Assembly (NCBI GenBank): GCA_026400555.1
Contig: JAPLOW010000201.1
Location: forward strand, 1 to 40,973
Source of the DNA: Hyphomicrobiales bacterium
GTDB taxonomy: Bacteria > Pseudomonadota > Alphaproteobacteria > Rhizobiales > Beijerinckiaceae
Direction: 5' to 3'
DNA: 40,973 bases
Shown: one piece after another, positions 26,731 through 35,470 of the stretch
Numbering within the stretch: the first letter of the stretch is position 1
Layout of the letters: every line of letters begins with the position of its first letter
The notes under the pieces: model-generated
Databases searched by the model: none
Seen by the model: the letters and a program-made list of their open reading frames with translations, nothing else
What the model was told of the DNA's origin: nothing
Position numbers and translations under genes: made by a program

Positions 26731-28788
26731 ATGCCAGCCCTGCCCACCAGCAATCCGTTTGCCACCCCCTGGACGACTCCGTTCGGGCTACCGCCCTTCG
26801 CCGAGATCCGGCCGGAGCACATCGGGCCAGCCCTACACGCCGCGCTGGCCGAGCATATGGCCGAAATCGAGGCGATCGCACGCGAGACGGCGCCCGTTAC
26901 CGTCGCGAACGTGATCGACGCGCTCGAACGCGCCGGCCACAACCTCAATCGCGCAGCGGGCGTGTTCTACAACCTGTCCGGGGCGGACACCAATGACGCC
27001 CTGCAGGAGATCGAGCGCGAAATGGCGTCGGTCATGTCACGGCACTGGTCGGCCATCGGCATGAATCCTGCCCTGTTCGCTCGGGTCGACGCGCTCCAAT
27101 CGAGACGGGCAGAGATCGACATGACGCCCGAGCAGGCGCGGGTTCTCGAGCTGACCTGGAAAGGTTTCGTGCGCTCCGGCGCCAAACTCGGCGAAGCGGA
27201 CAAGACCCGGCTCAAGGCGATCAACGAGCGGCTTTCGGTTCTGGGCACGCAGTTCTCGCAGAACGTGCTCAAGGACGAGGCCAGCTTCGCGCTGATCCTG
27301 GATGGCGAGGATGACCTGGCCGGCCTGCCGGATTTCCTGAAGCAGGCGATGGCCAAGGCGGCGGAAGATCACGGCCACAAGGGCAAGCATGCGGTGACCC
27401 TGCCGCGCTCGATCGTCGAACCCTTCCTGACCTTCTCCAGCCGCAGGGATCTGCGCGAGAAGGTGCGCAAGGCCTGGGACGCGCGCGGCGCCAATGGCGG
27501 GGAGACCGACAACGCCGCGATCATCGCAGAAACCGTGCGTCTGCGCGCCGAAAAGGCCAGACTGCTGGGCTATGACAGCTACGCCGCCTTCAAGCTCGAC
27601 GACAGCATGGCCAAAACCCCGGCGGCCGTGCGCGAACTGCTTGAACTGGTCTGGGCTCCCGCCAAACGACGGGCGGCACAGGAGGCGGCGGACCTTGCAG
27701 CGCTGGCCCGTTCGGAGGGCCAGAACCACCCGATCGCGACCTGGGACTGGCACTACTACGCCGAGAAGGTGCGCAGCGCCCGGTTTGCACTCGATGAAGG
27801 CACGCTCAAGCCCTATCTCCAGCTTGACCGCATCATCGACGCGTCTTTCGATTGCGCCAGCAAGCTGTTCGGGCTGGTGTTCACGCCGCGCCCGGACCTC
27901 ACCGGCTACCACCCCGATGTGCGCATCTGGGAGGTCAGCGAGGCTGGCGGGCGACATATCGGCGTGTTCATGGGCGACTATTTTGCCCGCGCCTCGAAGC
28001 GGTCGGGGGCATGGATGAGCGCCTATCGCGCCCAGGACAGGCTCGACGGCGAGGTTCGCCCGATCATCGTCAATGTCTGCAATTTCGCCAAGCCGGCTGC
28101 GGGACAGCCAGCCCTGCTGTCGCTCGATGATGCGCGCACGCTGTTCCACGAGTTCGGCCACGCGCTGCACGGCCTACTCTCCGATGTCGTCTATCCGTCC
28201 GTCTCGGGCACATCCGTGTCGCGTGACTTCGTCGAGTTGCCGTCGCAATTGTACGAGCACTGGTTCACCACGCGCGAGGTGATGCGCAAATACTGCCTCC
28301 ACGCCGGCACCGGCGAGCCGATCCCGGAAGCGCTGATGGACAAGGTCAAGGCTACGCAGACCTTCAACCAGGGCTTCGGCACCATCGAATACACCTCATC
28401 GGCGCTGGTCGACCTGGCGTTCCACGAACTCGGCGAAACCGGCGTGATCGACCCGCTCGCCTTTCAGGCTGCCGAACTTGCCCGCATCGGCATGCCGGCG
28501 GAAATCGGCATGCGCCACAAGACGCCGCATTTCGCGCATGTCTTTGCCGGGGACGGCTACTCCGCCGGATATTACAGCTACCTGTGGAGCGAGGTGATGG
28601 ACGCCGACGCCTTCGACGCCTTCACCGACACCGGCAATATCTTCGATCCCGCGACAGCGGCCAGGCTGAAACGCTTCATCTACTCGGCCGGCAACTCGCG
28701 TGATCCGGCCGAGCTCTATACGGCGTTCCGCGGCCGCATGCCGACGCCGGAAGCGCTGCTGGACAAGCGCGGGCTCGCGAACGTCTGA
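26731..28788 (+). CDS. dcp: Peptidyl-dipeptidase Dcp (M3 metallopeptidase)
   Basis: A 685-aa zinc dipeptidyl carboxypeptidase that removes C-terminal dipeptides, mainly from short peptides. The zinc site is HEFGH (His473, Glu474, His477), with the third ligand Glu502 in DFVELPSQ, 25 residues on, as in E. coli Dcp. FVELPSQLYEHW and GDGYSAGYYSYLWSEVMDADAF are typical of the M3A group. The frame opens earlier, but the ATG at 26731 follows AAGGTCCG and gives MPALPTSNPF, with no signal peptide, so it is cytoplasmic. It is third in a compact phzF - Nudix - dcp run and probably cotranscribed. Confidence 0.95.
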   Translation: MPALPTSNPFATPWTTPFGLPPFAEIRPEHIGPALHAALAEHMAEIEAIARETAPVTVANVIDALERAGHNLNRAAGVFYNLSGADTNDALQEIEREMASVMSRHWSAIGMNPALFARVDALQSRRAEIDMTPEQARVLELTWKGFVRSGAKLGEADKTRLKAINERLSVLGTQFSQNVLKDEASFALILDGEDDLAGLPDFLKQAMAKAAEDHGHKGKHAVTLPRSIVEPFLTFSSRRDLREKVRKAWDARGANGGETDNAAIIAETVRLRAEKARLLGYDSYAAFKLDDSMAKTPAAVRELLELVWAPAKRRAAQEAADLAALARSEGQNHPIATWDWHYYAEKVRSARFALDEGTLKPYLQLDRIIDASFDCASKLFGLVFTPRPDLTGYHPDVRIWEVSEAGGRHIGVFMGDYFARASKRSGAWMSAYRAQDRLDGEVRPIIVNVCNFAKPAAGQPALLSLDDARTLFHEFGHALHGLLSDVVYPSVSGTSVSRDFVELPSQLYEHWFTTREVMRKYCLHAGTGEPIPEALMDKVKATQTFNQGFGTIEYTSSALVDLAFHELGETGVIDPLAFQAAELARIGMPAEIGMRHKTPHFAHVFAGDGYSAGYYSYLWSEVMDADAFDAFTDTGNIFDPATAARLKRFIYSAGNSRDPAELYTAFRGRMPTPEALLDKRGLANV

Positions 28789-28808
28789 GCGCAGGCCGTC
28801 AGCCAGGC

Positions 28809-29456
28809 TCAGAACACCCGGTGCTGCATGTAGGCCTCCTGCGGGTCCGCGCCCGCCCGGATGGCTTTCATCATGCCGCCCTCGGCGGCCATCTTGGCCT
28901 CGGCGGCGACAAGCACCTCCTCGATCTCCGCTCCGGGAATGAGCACGATACCGTCGCGGTCGGCGAGCACGAAATCGCCCGGACGGACCACGCTGGAGCC
29001 GAAGATGATCTCCTCGTCGAACGCGTCGGCCCGCCAGCTGCCGACGATGTCGATCGGGGAATAGTAGCGGCAGAAAACCGGGAAATCCTGGTTGACGATG
29101 TCCTGCGCGTCCCGGCAGCCGCCATCGACGATATAGCCGCGTGCACCCTTGATCTTGAGGGCTTCGGCAGAAAGACCGCCCATCAGCGCACGGATGTCGT
29201 CCTGGGGTTGGCAGATCAGCACATGGCCAGGCTTGGCCTTCGACAACACGCCGGCCCATTGGTAGAGCGAGTCATGCTGACTGAGGGTCGGATCAGGCCG
29301 CCCGCGCACGGTCATTACCGGTCCGGCGCATTTCATGGCGGGTTCGATCCCGCGCACATGGCGGGGCAGCACGCGCGGCGGCGTGCCCCGGTTGCGCATG
29401 ACATCATAGATGACGCTGGAATGGCAGCGATGCAGTCGGTCGGCGAGCGTTGTCAT
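28809..29456 (-). CDS. RraA-family protein (aldolase/decarboxylase-like)
   Basis: A 215-aa protein of the RraA/HMG-CHA aldolase superfamily. The metal/substrate site is seen in GGLSAEALKIKGARGYIVDGGCRDAQDI (Gly-rich loop and Arg-Asp), and HSSVIYDVM opens the family core. Such proteins are either oxaloacetate decarboxylase/4-hydroxy-4-methyl-2-oxoglutarate aldolases or RNase E regulators. The CRD signature fits the enzymatic kind, but the substrate is open. The long frame begins at 29705; the ATG at 29456 has a near-perfect GGAGGAAA 5-10 nt upstream and is chosen. It is convergent with dcp. Confidence 0.92.
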   Translation of the reverse strand: MTTLADRLHRCHSSVIYDVMRNRGTPPRVLPRHVRGIEPAMKCAGPVMTVRGRPDPTLSQHDSLYQWAGVLSKAKPGHVLICQPQDDIRALMGGLSAEALKIKGARGYIVDGGCRDAQDIVNQDFPVFCRYYSPIDIVGSWRADAFDEEIIFGSSVVRPGDFVLADRDGIVLIPGAEIEEVLVAAEAKMAAEGGMMKAIRAGADPQEAYMQHRVF

Positions 29457-29505
29457 TGTGTTTCCTCCGCCGCCGATTATGCACCCGGGGCCGGGTTTGT
29501 CAGCC

Positions 29506-30897
29506 TTACTGACGACGGGCGCAGCGGATTTCGACCAGCGACGCCGCAGCCAGGTTGAGGAGGCGCGGCGAAGGCTCCGGCGCCTGCGCGGCGCCCGCCG
29601 GGGCCAGTGGAACAACCGCATAGCTCGCCTCCGGGACGATGCCGCCGACGATGCGCTGGTTGCGCGGCCCTTCGCGCACCAGACCGACAAGACGGCCCTG
29701 GCCATCCACCACCGGAGCGCCGCCAGGCCCGATCTGGAGCGCGGAGGTCACGCGCACTGCGGAACCCGTGGCCTCCCAGCGGCCGGCGGAGACCATCACG
29801 GCGCGCTGCGCGGCATCCTCCAGCGACAGGGTGAAGACACGCGCCGGCGAGGCTGCGGCGGCGAGCTGCAGGGCAGGCTGATTGAGGCCCGCAACCGTGA
29901 GCGTGACCGCATCGCCCGTGGCGGCAGCTGCGGCCGTATCGACCGGCTGGCCGTTGATGGTCGGGCTGGCGCAGGAGGCCAGTGCAGTCCGGCTGGTCAT
30001 GACACGGCCGCCGCCAAGGCTCGCTCCGGAGATCGCATGGCGCGCTTCGGCGATGCGCGGCCCCGGCTGGATCAGGGCCGGCATCGGCGCAGCCGGTCCG
30101 GCTGCGGAGGCACGTGAGGGATTGACCGCGACATCGGTGCCTGGGAAGGGGTCGAAGGTGTTGGCGATGGCGATCATGATCCGGTCGAGCGTGACGGCTT
30201 GGTCGGCGGGATAGCGGAAAGTATAGCCACGCACGCCGCCCGGCCCCTGGGCAAGGCGGGTGTAGAACTTGCGCCCGCCCTCCTCGCCCGAAACCACGAA
30301 CCAGTCAGGCCGCTGCAGGCGATAGGTGACCTTGCGGCCCGGACCATCCTGCCGCATCTGTTCGAACAGATCCGCGAAGGCCTGCGCTGCGGGCAGCTTG
30401 ACCAGCTGGAGCGACACCGCGCCATCGGCCCTGCGCCAGACCACCCCGTTGTCGACAGCGATGCGTTGGGTCAGCAGCGCCGCGGGCAGGCCGATCCGGA
30501 TGCCGGTGGCCGCGTCGTTGATTTCGGCGAAGCGCAGGGCGAGCCGCGCCTCGTCCGCGGCGCGCTTCAGAGCGGCGCGTTCGGGCGGGGTCAGGATGCC
30601 GTCCGCGACACCCCCCGTGCGTCGCTCGAAACCGAGCATTGCATCATAGGTGCGGCGTCCGAATTCTCCGCCGGCGACCCCGTTGAAATCGCCGCTCCAG
30701 ATCAGGTCATTCTGGATGGCCTTGCGCTCGGCCTCGTCAAGACGGTCGAACGCCGCCTTGGACGCAGCCTGGGCAGGATCAAGCGCCGGCGCGGCGGGTG
30801 GGTTTGCCGGAGCAGCCGGGCGCTGAACCTGCGCAAGTGCCAGCGTCGAAGAGGCCAGAAGCGACGCGATCACGATGGCGGACATGCTGTGCGGCAT
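29506..30897 (-). CDS. Exported protein: peptidoglycan-binding-like region plus trypsin-like fold lacking the triad
   Basis: A 463-aa protein with a signal peptide (MSAIVIASLLASSTLALAQ). Residues about 50-110 (FDRLDEAERKAIQNDLIW... GGEFGRRTYDAMLGFERRTGG) look like a PGB_1-type peptidoglycan-binding helix bundle. The C-terminal part has the pattern of a trypsin-like fold (ALQIGPGGAPVVDGQGRLVGLV, near residue 390), but the nucleophile motif GxSGxP reads GPGGAP, with Ser lost. The expected TNNHV segment reads MTSRTALASC, without His. It is therefore predicted non-catalytic. AAGGAG precedes the ATG. It lies 78 nt after formate-THF ligase, perhaps in its transcript. Confidence 0.82.
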   Translation of the reverse strand: MPHSMSAIVIASLLASSTLALAQVQRPAAPANPPAAPALDPAQAASKAAFDRLDEAERKAIQNDLIWSGDFNGVAGGEFGRRTYDAMLGFERRTGGVADGILTPPERAALKRAADEARLALRFAEINDAATGIRIGLPAALLTQRIAVDNGVVWRRADGAVSLQLVKLPAAQAFADLFEQMRQDGPGRKVTYRLQRPDWFVVSGEEGGRKFYTRLAQGPGGVRGYTFRYPADQAVTLDRIMIAIANTFDPFPGTDVAVNPSRASAAGPAAPMPALIQPGPRIAEARHAISGASLGGGRVMTSRTALASCASPTINGQPVDTAAAAATGDAVTLTVAGLNQPALQLAAAASPARVFTLSLEDAAQRAVMVSAGRWEATGSAVRVTSALQIGPGGAPVVDGQGRLVGLVREGPRNQRIVGGIVPEASYAVVPLAPAGAAQAPEPSPRLLNLAAASLVEIRCARRQ

Positions 30898-30975
30898 TGC
30901 TGCGCTCCTTCACTGACCAGCCTGCACCGCACTGTTGCAAGCCGCGTCGCGCTTGTCGAGCCGCAACGCTCGCGC

Positions 30976-32652
30976 TCAGAACAGCCCTTCGATGCGGCCT
31001 TGAGCGTCGATGTGAATGCGTTCCGCCGCCGGGCTGCGCGGCAGGCCGGGCATGCGCATGATGTCGCCGCAGAGCGCCACGACGAAGCCCGCCCCCGCCG
31101 ACAGCGAGATATCCCGCACCGGCACCGTGTGTCCGGAGGGGGCGCCACGCAGTGTCGGATCGGCTGAGAAGGACATCTGCGTCTTGGCCACGCAGATGGG
31201 CAGGTGGCCGAAGCCACCCGCCTCCAGCTCCCTGAGCTTGTCCGCAGCCTTCTGGTCCAGCGCGATGTCGGCTGCACCGTAGATGGATGTGGCGATCGTC
31301 CTGATCTTGTCGACCAGCGTCATCGTGTCGGCATAGAGCGGTTTGAAGGGCTCGGCCCGCGGGGCCTCCGCCAGAGCCACCACGGCATGAGCCAGTTCCT
31401 CCGCGCCAGCAGAACCGTCGGCCCAGTGCCGGCAGATGATCGCCTCGACGCCCAGCATCTGCCGGCAATAGGCCTGGATCGCCGCATGCTCCGCCGGGGT
31501 GTCGGACGTAAAGTGGTTAATGGCCACCACGACCGGGACGCCGAAGCCGCGCACGTTGCGGACATGGCGGCCAAGGTTCACCAGCCCGGCCTTGAGCGCA
31601 TCAATGTTCTCGGTCGACAACTCGTCCCGGCCGAGGCCGCCGTGCATCTTCAGCGCCCGCACCGTGGCGACGATCACGGCGGCGGCCGGCTCAAGCCGGG
31701 CCTTGCGGCACTTGATGTTGAAGAACTTCTCGGCCCCCAGATCAGCTCCGAAGCCGGCCTCGGTGACCACATAATCAGCGAGCTTCATCGCAGCCTTGGT
31801 GGCGATCACCGAATTGCAGCCATGGGCGATGTTGGCAAAGGGGCCGCCATGCACAAAGGCCGGATTACCTTCCAGCGTCTGCACCAGATTGGGCTGGATC
31901 GCATCCTTGAGCAGCACGGCCATGGCGCCGGGCGCCTTGAGGTCAGCCGCTGTGACGCTGGATTTGTCGTGGCGCTGGCCGATGACCATCTGGCCCAGCC
32001 GTTGCTCCAGATCGGCGAGGTTCTCGGCGAGGCAGAACACCGCCATGACCTCCGACGCCACGGTGATGTCGAAGCCATCCTCGCGGGGAAAGCCGTTCTT
32101 GGCGCCACCAAGCGAAGAGACGATGGCGCGCAGCGAGCGATCGTTCATGTCGAGCACACGGCGCCAGCTCACCCTGCGCTGGTCGAGGCCAATCCCGTTG
32201 CCCCAATAGATGTGGTTGTCGGTCAGGGCCGAGAGCAGATTGTGCGCCGAGGTGATGGCGTGGAAATCGCCGGTGAAATGCAGGTTGATCTGCTCCATCG
32301 GCACGATCTGCGCGTGACCACCGCCAGCCGCGCCGCCCTTGACGCCAAAGCAGGGCCCGAGCGAAGGCTCGCGCAGGCAGATCATGGTCGATTTGCCAAT
32401 GCGGTTGAGGCCATCGCCAAGGCCGACCGTGGTTGTCGTCTTGCCCTCGCCCGCCGGTGTCGGATTGATCGCCGTGACAAGGATCAGTTTGCCCCCGGGT
32501 CTGGCCGGCCGGGCCGCGATCCAGTCGAGATCGACCTTCGCGATATGCCGTCCGTATGGGCTGACCGCGTCAGCGGGAATGGCGAGCCTGTCGGCGATGC
32601 TCTGGATCGGGCGCAGTCGCGCGGCACGGGCGATTTCAATGTCTGTGGGCAT
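30976..32652 (-). CDS. fhs: Formate-tetrahydrofolate ligase
   Basis: Makes 10-formyl-THF from formate, ATP and THF; supplies or drains one-carbon units. It is 558 aa, the standard length. The nucleotide loop is [18 protein letters not shown], followed by [19 protein letters not shown] and [15 protein letters not shown], and later [10 protein letters not shown] and [16 protein letters not shown], all family-typical. The frame continues upstream to 33069, but [16 protein letters not shown] at 32652 is the normal start. It is transcribed away from the ABC-importer genes across 175 nt. No other folate-cycle gene is present, so its physiological direction cannot be inferred here. Confidence 0.96.
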   Translation of the reverse strand: MPTDIEIARAARLRPIQSIADRLAIPADAVSPYGRHIAKVDLDWIAARPARPGGKLILVTAINPTPAGEGKTTTTVGLGDGLNRIGKSTMICLREPSLGPCFGVKGGAAGGGHAQIVPMEQINLHFTGDFHAITSAHNLLSALTDNHIYWGNGIGLDQRRVSWRRVLDMNDRSLRAIVSSLGGAKNGFPREDGFDITVASEVMAVFCLAENLADLEQRLGQMVIGQRHDKSSVTAADLKAPGAMAVLLKDAIQPNLVQTLEGNPAFVHGGPFANIAHGCNSVIATKAAMKLADYVVTEAGFGADLGAEKFFNIKCRKARLEPAAAVIVATVRALKMHGGLGRDELSTENIDALKAGLVNLGRHVRNVRGFGVPVVVAINHFTSDTPAEHAAIQAYCRQMLGVEAIICRHWADGSAGAEELAHAVVALAEAPRAEPFKPLYADTMTLVDKIRTIATSIYGAADIALDQKAADKLRELEAGGFGHLPICVAKTQMSFSADPTLRGAPSGHTVPVRDISLSAGAGFVVALCGDIMRMPGLPRSPAAERIHIDAQGRIEGLF

Positions 32653-32827
32653 GAGGTCCGTCCGGTGGTCAGTATCGACATAGCTAGAAGCCGCGCGCAA
32701 TCGTGCAAGCCTCGGCTGTGAAATGGCAGTGGATGGCGGCCCGGCTTGACCGCGCCTGCCGCGCCGATAAGCTGATGGCTCGCGGATTGCGTGGCCGTCC
32801 CCAACTCTCACCCAAGGATACAGTACC

Positions 32828-33787
32828 ATGAAAAAGACAATTCTCTGGGCAACGGCGCTTGCCGCCGGTCTTGGCTTCACCAGCGCCGCGCAGGCACAGA
32901 CCAAGGTCGCCATCGGCATTTCCGGCTGGACCGGCTTTGCACCGCTGACACTCGCCAAGGAGGCCGGTATCTTCGCAAAAAACGGCCTCGACGTCACGAT
33001 CCAGAAGATCCCGCAGGCCTCGCGCCATCTCGCCATCGCCTCGGGGGCCATCCAGTGCGCCGCCACCACGGTGGAAACCTGGATCGTCTGGGATCAGGCG
33101 GGAGTGAAGACCAAGCAGCTGTTCCAGCTCGACAAGAGCTACGGCGCTGACGGCATGGCCGTGCGCGGCAACATCGCCTCGATCAAGGACCTCAAGGGCA
33201 AGACGGTGGCCGCCTCCGCGCCGGGCACCGCGCCCTATTTCACGCTGGCCTGGTTCCTGCGAGAGAACGGCATGACCCTCAAGGACGTGAACATCGTCAA
33301 CATGGAGCCCGGACCGGCGGCGCAGGCCTTCGTGGCCGGCCAGAACGACGCCGCGATGACCTACGAACCCTTCCTGTCGGCTGTGCGCGCCGCGCCGCAG
33401 TCCGGCAAGATCATCGCCACGACGCTGGACTATCCGATGGTGATGGACACGTTCGGCTGCACGCCCGCCTTCATCTCGGGGAATGAGGCGGCAGTGCGGG
33501 CGCTGGTCAAGAGCTATTACGAGGCACTCGACATGATCAAGGCCGACGAAGCCAAGTCGTTCGGCATCATGGGCGCCGACGTGAAGCAGACCGCAGAGCA
33601 ATTCGGGGCTTCGGCGAAGTTCCTGCGCTGGCAGGGCCCGGAGGACAACAGGAAGTTTTTCTCCGGCGCGTGGCAGGAGTTTTCAGCGAAGGCTGCCGAT
33701 CTGCTGATGGAGATTGGCCTGATCAAGAGCAAGCCGGACATCGCCAGCCTCGCCGACACGCGCTTCGTGATGGGCGGCGGCAGCTGA
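32828..33787 (+). CDS. ABC transporter substrate-binding protein, NitT/TauT (SsuA-like) family
   Basis: A 319-aa periplasmic binding protein with signal peptide [46 protein letters not shown] and [23 protein letters not shown] are characteristic of the nitrate/sulfonate/taurine family. AGPAAQAF-, TYEPFLSAV- and [10 protein letters not shown]-like segments line the expected cleft, but the ligand cannot be read from sequence. AAGGA lies 10 nt before the ATG. It starts a three-gene importer operon; a 119-nt gap holding a palindromic element separates it from the permease. Confidence 0.92.
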   Translation: MKKTILWATALAAGLGFTSAAQAQTKVAIGISGWTGFAPLTLAKEAGIFAKNGLDVTIQKIPQASRHLAIASGAIQCAATTVETWIVWDQAGVKTKQLFQLDKSYGADGMAVRGNIASIKDLKGKTVAASAPGTAPYFTLAWFLRENGMTLKDVNIVNMEPGPAAQAFVAGQNDAAMTYEPFLSAVRAAPQSGKIIATTLDYPMVMDTFGCTPAFISGNEAAVRALVKSYYEALDMIKADEAKSFGIMGADVKQTAEQFGASAKFLRWQGPEDNRKFFSGAWQEFSAKAADLLMEIGLIKSKPDIASLADTRFVMGGGS

Positions 33788-33811
33788 TTGGCGCCCGCGC
33801 TGCGTCTGCGA

Positions 33812-33896
33812 GTGTCATGACCGGGCTTGTCCCGGTCATCCCGGCACGATGAGCGCCACTGTGCCGAGATCACCGCCGCCAGGGCGGTGATGACAC
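33812..33896. repeat. Three-armed palindromic element between binding-protein and permease genes
   Basis: Within 85 nt lie three hairpins and a closing stem. Arm 1: atgaccggg/cccggtcat, 9 bp, loop cttgt (33817-33839). Arm 2: cggcac/gtgccg, 6 bp, 13-nt loop (33842-33866). Arm 3: atcaccgcc/ggcggtgat, 9 bp, loop gccag (33869-33891). Outer stem: gtgtc (33812-33816) with gacac (33892-33896). Together they fold like a cloverleaf. Sequences such as gaccgggcttgtcccggtc recur as dispersed repeats in many alphaproteobacterial genomes; only one copy was seen here. It ends one nucleotide before the AGGAG of the permease gene. Confidence 0.82.
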
Positions 33897-33906
33897 CAGG
33901 AGAGCC

Positions 33907-34680
33907 ATGAAACCCCTCCAGCCCGTCTCCGCACAGGCCCGCATCAGCTACGGGATCAGCTTTTTCGTGCTGTTCGTCGCCGCATGGGCCGTCGCCACGC
34001 TCGGCGGCTTCGTGCCCAAGCTGTTCCTGGCCTCGCCGATCACCATGGTGGAGGAGGGCTGGAAGCTGATGACGGTGCATGGCTTTGCCTTCGACATCGC
34101 CATCACGATCTGGCGGGTGGTCGGCGGCTTCGTTCTGGCAGCCGCCCTCGCCCTGCCGCTCGGCATCATGATGGGCGCGTACAAGCCGATCGAAGCCTTC
34201 TTCGAGCCTTTCGTCTCCTTTGCGCGCTACCTTCCTGCCTCGGCCTTCATCCCGCTGCTGATCCTCTGGGCCGGTATCGGCGAGACGCAGAAGCTTCTCG
34301 TCATTTTCATCGGCTCGTTTTTCCAGCTTGTGCTGATGATCGCGGTCGCCGTCGGCGGGGTCAGGCGCGACCTTGTCGACGCGGCCTACACGCTGGGATC
34401 ATCGGACCGTTCGGTCGTGACGCGCGTGCTGCTGCCCAACGCCGCGCCGGACATCGCGGAAATCCTGCGCATGGTGCTCGGCTGGGCCTGGACCTATGTG
34501 ATCGTGGCGGAACTGATCGGCTCTTCATCGGGCATCGGCCACATGATCACCGACAGCCAGGCGCTGCTCAACACCGGACAGATCATCTTCGGCATCATCA
34601 TCATCGGGCTGATCGGACTGATCTCCGACTTCCTGTTCAAATGGGCCAACCAGCACCTGTTTCCCTGGGCGGCAAAATGA
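33907..34680 (+). CDS. ABC transporter permease, NitT/TauT (SsuC-like) family
   Basis: A 257-aa inner-membrane permease with about six hydrophobic segments. The cytoplasmic EAA-type loop that docks on the ATPase is seen as DAAYTLGSSDRSVVTRVLLPNAAPDI. FARYLPASAFIPLLILWAGIGETQK is a family hallmark. AGGAG (33898-33902) is 4 nt before the ATG and abuts the palindromic element. The stop overlaps the ATPase start as ATGA, so those two subunits are translationally coupled, whereas the binding protein upstream is not. Confidence 0.94.
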   Translation: MKPLQPVSAQARISYGISFFVLFVAAWAVATLGGFVPKLFLASPITMVEEGWKLMTVHGFAFDIAITIWRVVGGFVLAAALALPLGIMMGAYKPIEAFFEPFVSFARYLPASAFIPLLILWAGIGETQKLLVIFIGSFFQLVLMIAVAVGGVRRDLVDAAYTLGSSDRSVVTRVLLPNAAPDIAEILRMVLGWAWTYVIVAELIGSSSGIGHMITDSQALLNTGQIIFGIIIIGLIGLISDFLFKWANQHLFPWAAK

Positions 34681-35453
34681 GCAAGCTGTCGATCAAGGCC
34701 GTCGGCAAGCTGTTTCCGGCGCGTGGCGCGGCCGAGCCGACGCGGGCGCTGACGCCGACCACGCTCGCCATCGCCGACAACGACTTCATCACCATTCTTG
34801 GCCCGTCCGGCTGTGGCAAATCCACCCTGCTCCGTATTGTTGCCGGGCTCGAAACCGCATCTGAGGGACGCGTGCTGCTCGATGGCCAGCCCGTGACGGG
34901 CCCGGGCGCGGACCGGGGCATGGTCTTCCAGAGCTACACGCTGTTTCCCTGGCTCACCATCATCGAGAACATCGCCTTCGGCCTGCGCGAGCGCGGCGTC
35001 TCCGAGCGCGAGAGGCTCGACATCGCCCGCTCCTGGGCCGAGCGCGTTGGGCTCAAGGGTTTCGAGAACCACTTCCCGAAGCAACTCTCCGGTGGCATGC
35101 AGCAGCGCACGGCCATCGCCCGCGCGCTGGCCAACGATCCCAAGATCCTGCTGCTCGACGAACCCTTCGGCGCGCTCGACAACCAGACCCGCGCCCTGAT
35201 GCAGGAAATGCTGCTCGGCATCTGGGAGCGTGAGCAGAAGACCGTGATGTTCGTCACGCATGATGTCGAGGAGGCGATCTTCATGGCCTCCCGCGTGGTC
35301 GTGATGAGCGCACGCCCGGGCCGAATCAAGGCCGACATCGCGGTCGACCTTCCCCATCCGCGGCCCTACACGATCAAGACCTCAGCGGCCTTCGTCGCGC
35401 TGAAGGAGCGGCTGGTCGAGGAGATCCGGGTGGAGGTCGTGGGCGCGTACTGA
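34677..35453 (+). CDS. ABC transporter ATP-binding protein, NitT/TauT (SsuB-like) family
   Basis: A 258-aa ATPase that powers the importer. Walker A is GPSGCGKST, the Q-loop is VFQSYTLFPW, the signature is LSGGMQQR, Walker B is ILLLDEPFGALD, and the switch is THDVEEA. The start ATG at 34677 overlaps the permease stop by 4 nt. The reading frame is open further upstream inside the permease gene but without a family match. It is convergent with pbpC, 17 nt apart; no terminator hairpin was seen in that gap. Confidence 0.96.
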   Translation: MSKLSIKAVGKLFPARGAAEPTRALTPTTLAIADNDFITILGPSGCGKSTLLRIVAGLETASEGRVLLDGQPVTGPGADRGMVFQSYTLFPWLTIIENIAFGLRERGVSERERLDIARSWAERVGLKGFENHFPKQLSGGMQQRTAIARALANDPKILLLDEPFGALDNQTRALMQEMLLGIWEREQKTVMFVTHDVEEAIFMASRVVVMSARPGRIKADIAVDLPHPRPYTIKTSAAFVALKERLVEEIRVEVVGAY

Positions 35454-35470
35454 CGCGGGCAGCGTCGCAC

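Noticed and set aside
27037-28170. 377-codon minus-strand frame inside dcp
   Set aside because: It is antisense to the zinc peptidase, without ribosome binding site or family pattern.
31204-32721. 505-codon plus-strand frame opposite formate-THF ligase
   Set aside because: It is the antisense shadow of a highly conserved gene.
33817-33839. Arm 1 hairpin as an intrinsic terminator after the binding-protein gene
   Set aside because: The 9-bp stem is followed by catcccgg rather than a T-run, and the permease and ATPase genes need read-through; the hairpin belongs to a larger palindromic element.
33984-34676. Upstream extension of the ABC ATPase frame into the permease gene
   Set aside because: The extension has shadow-type composition and overlaps the permease; the family start MSKLSIKAVG lies at the ATGA overlap.
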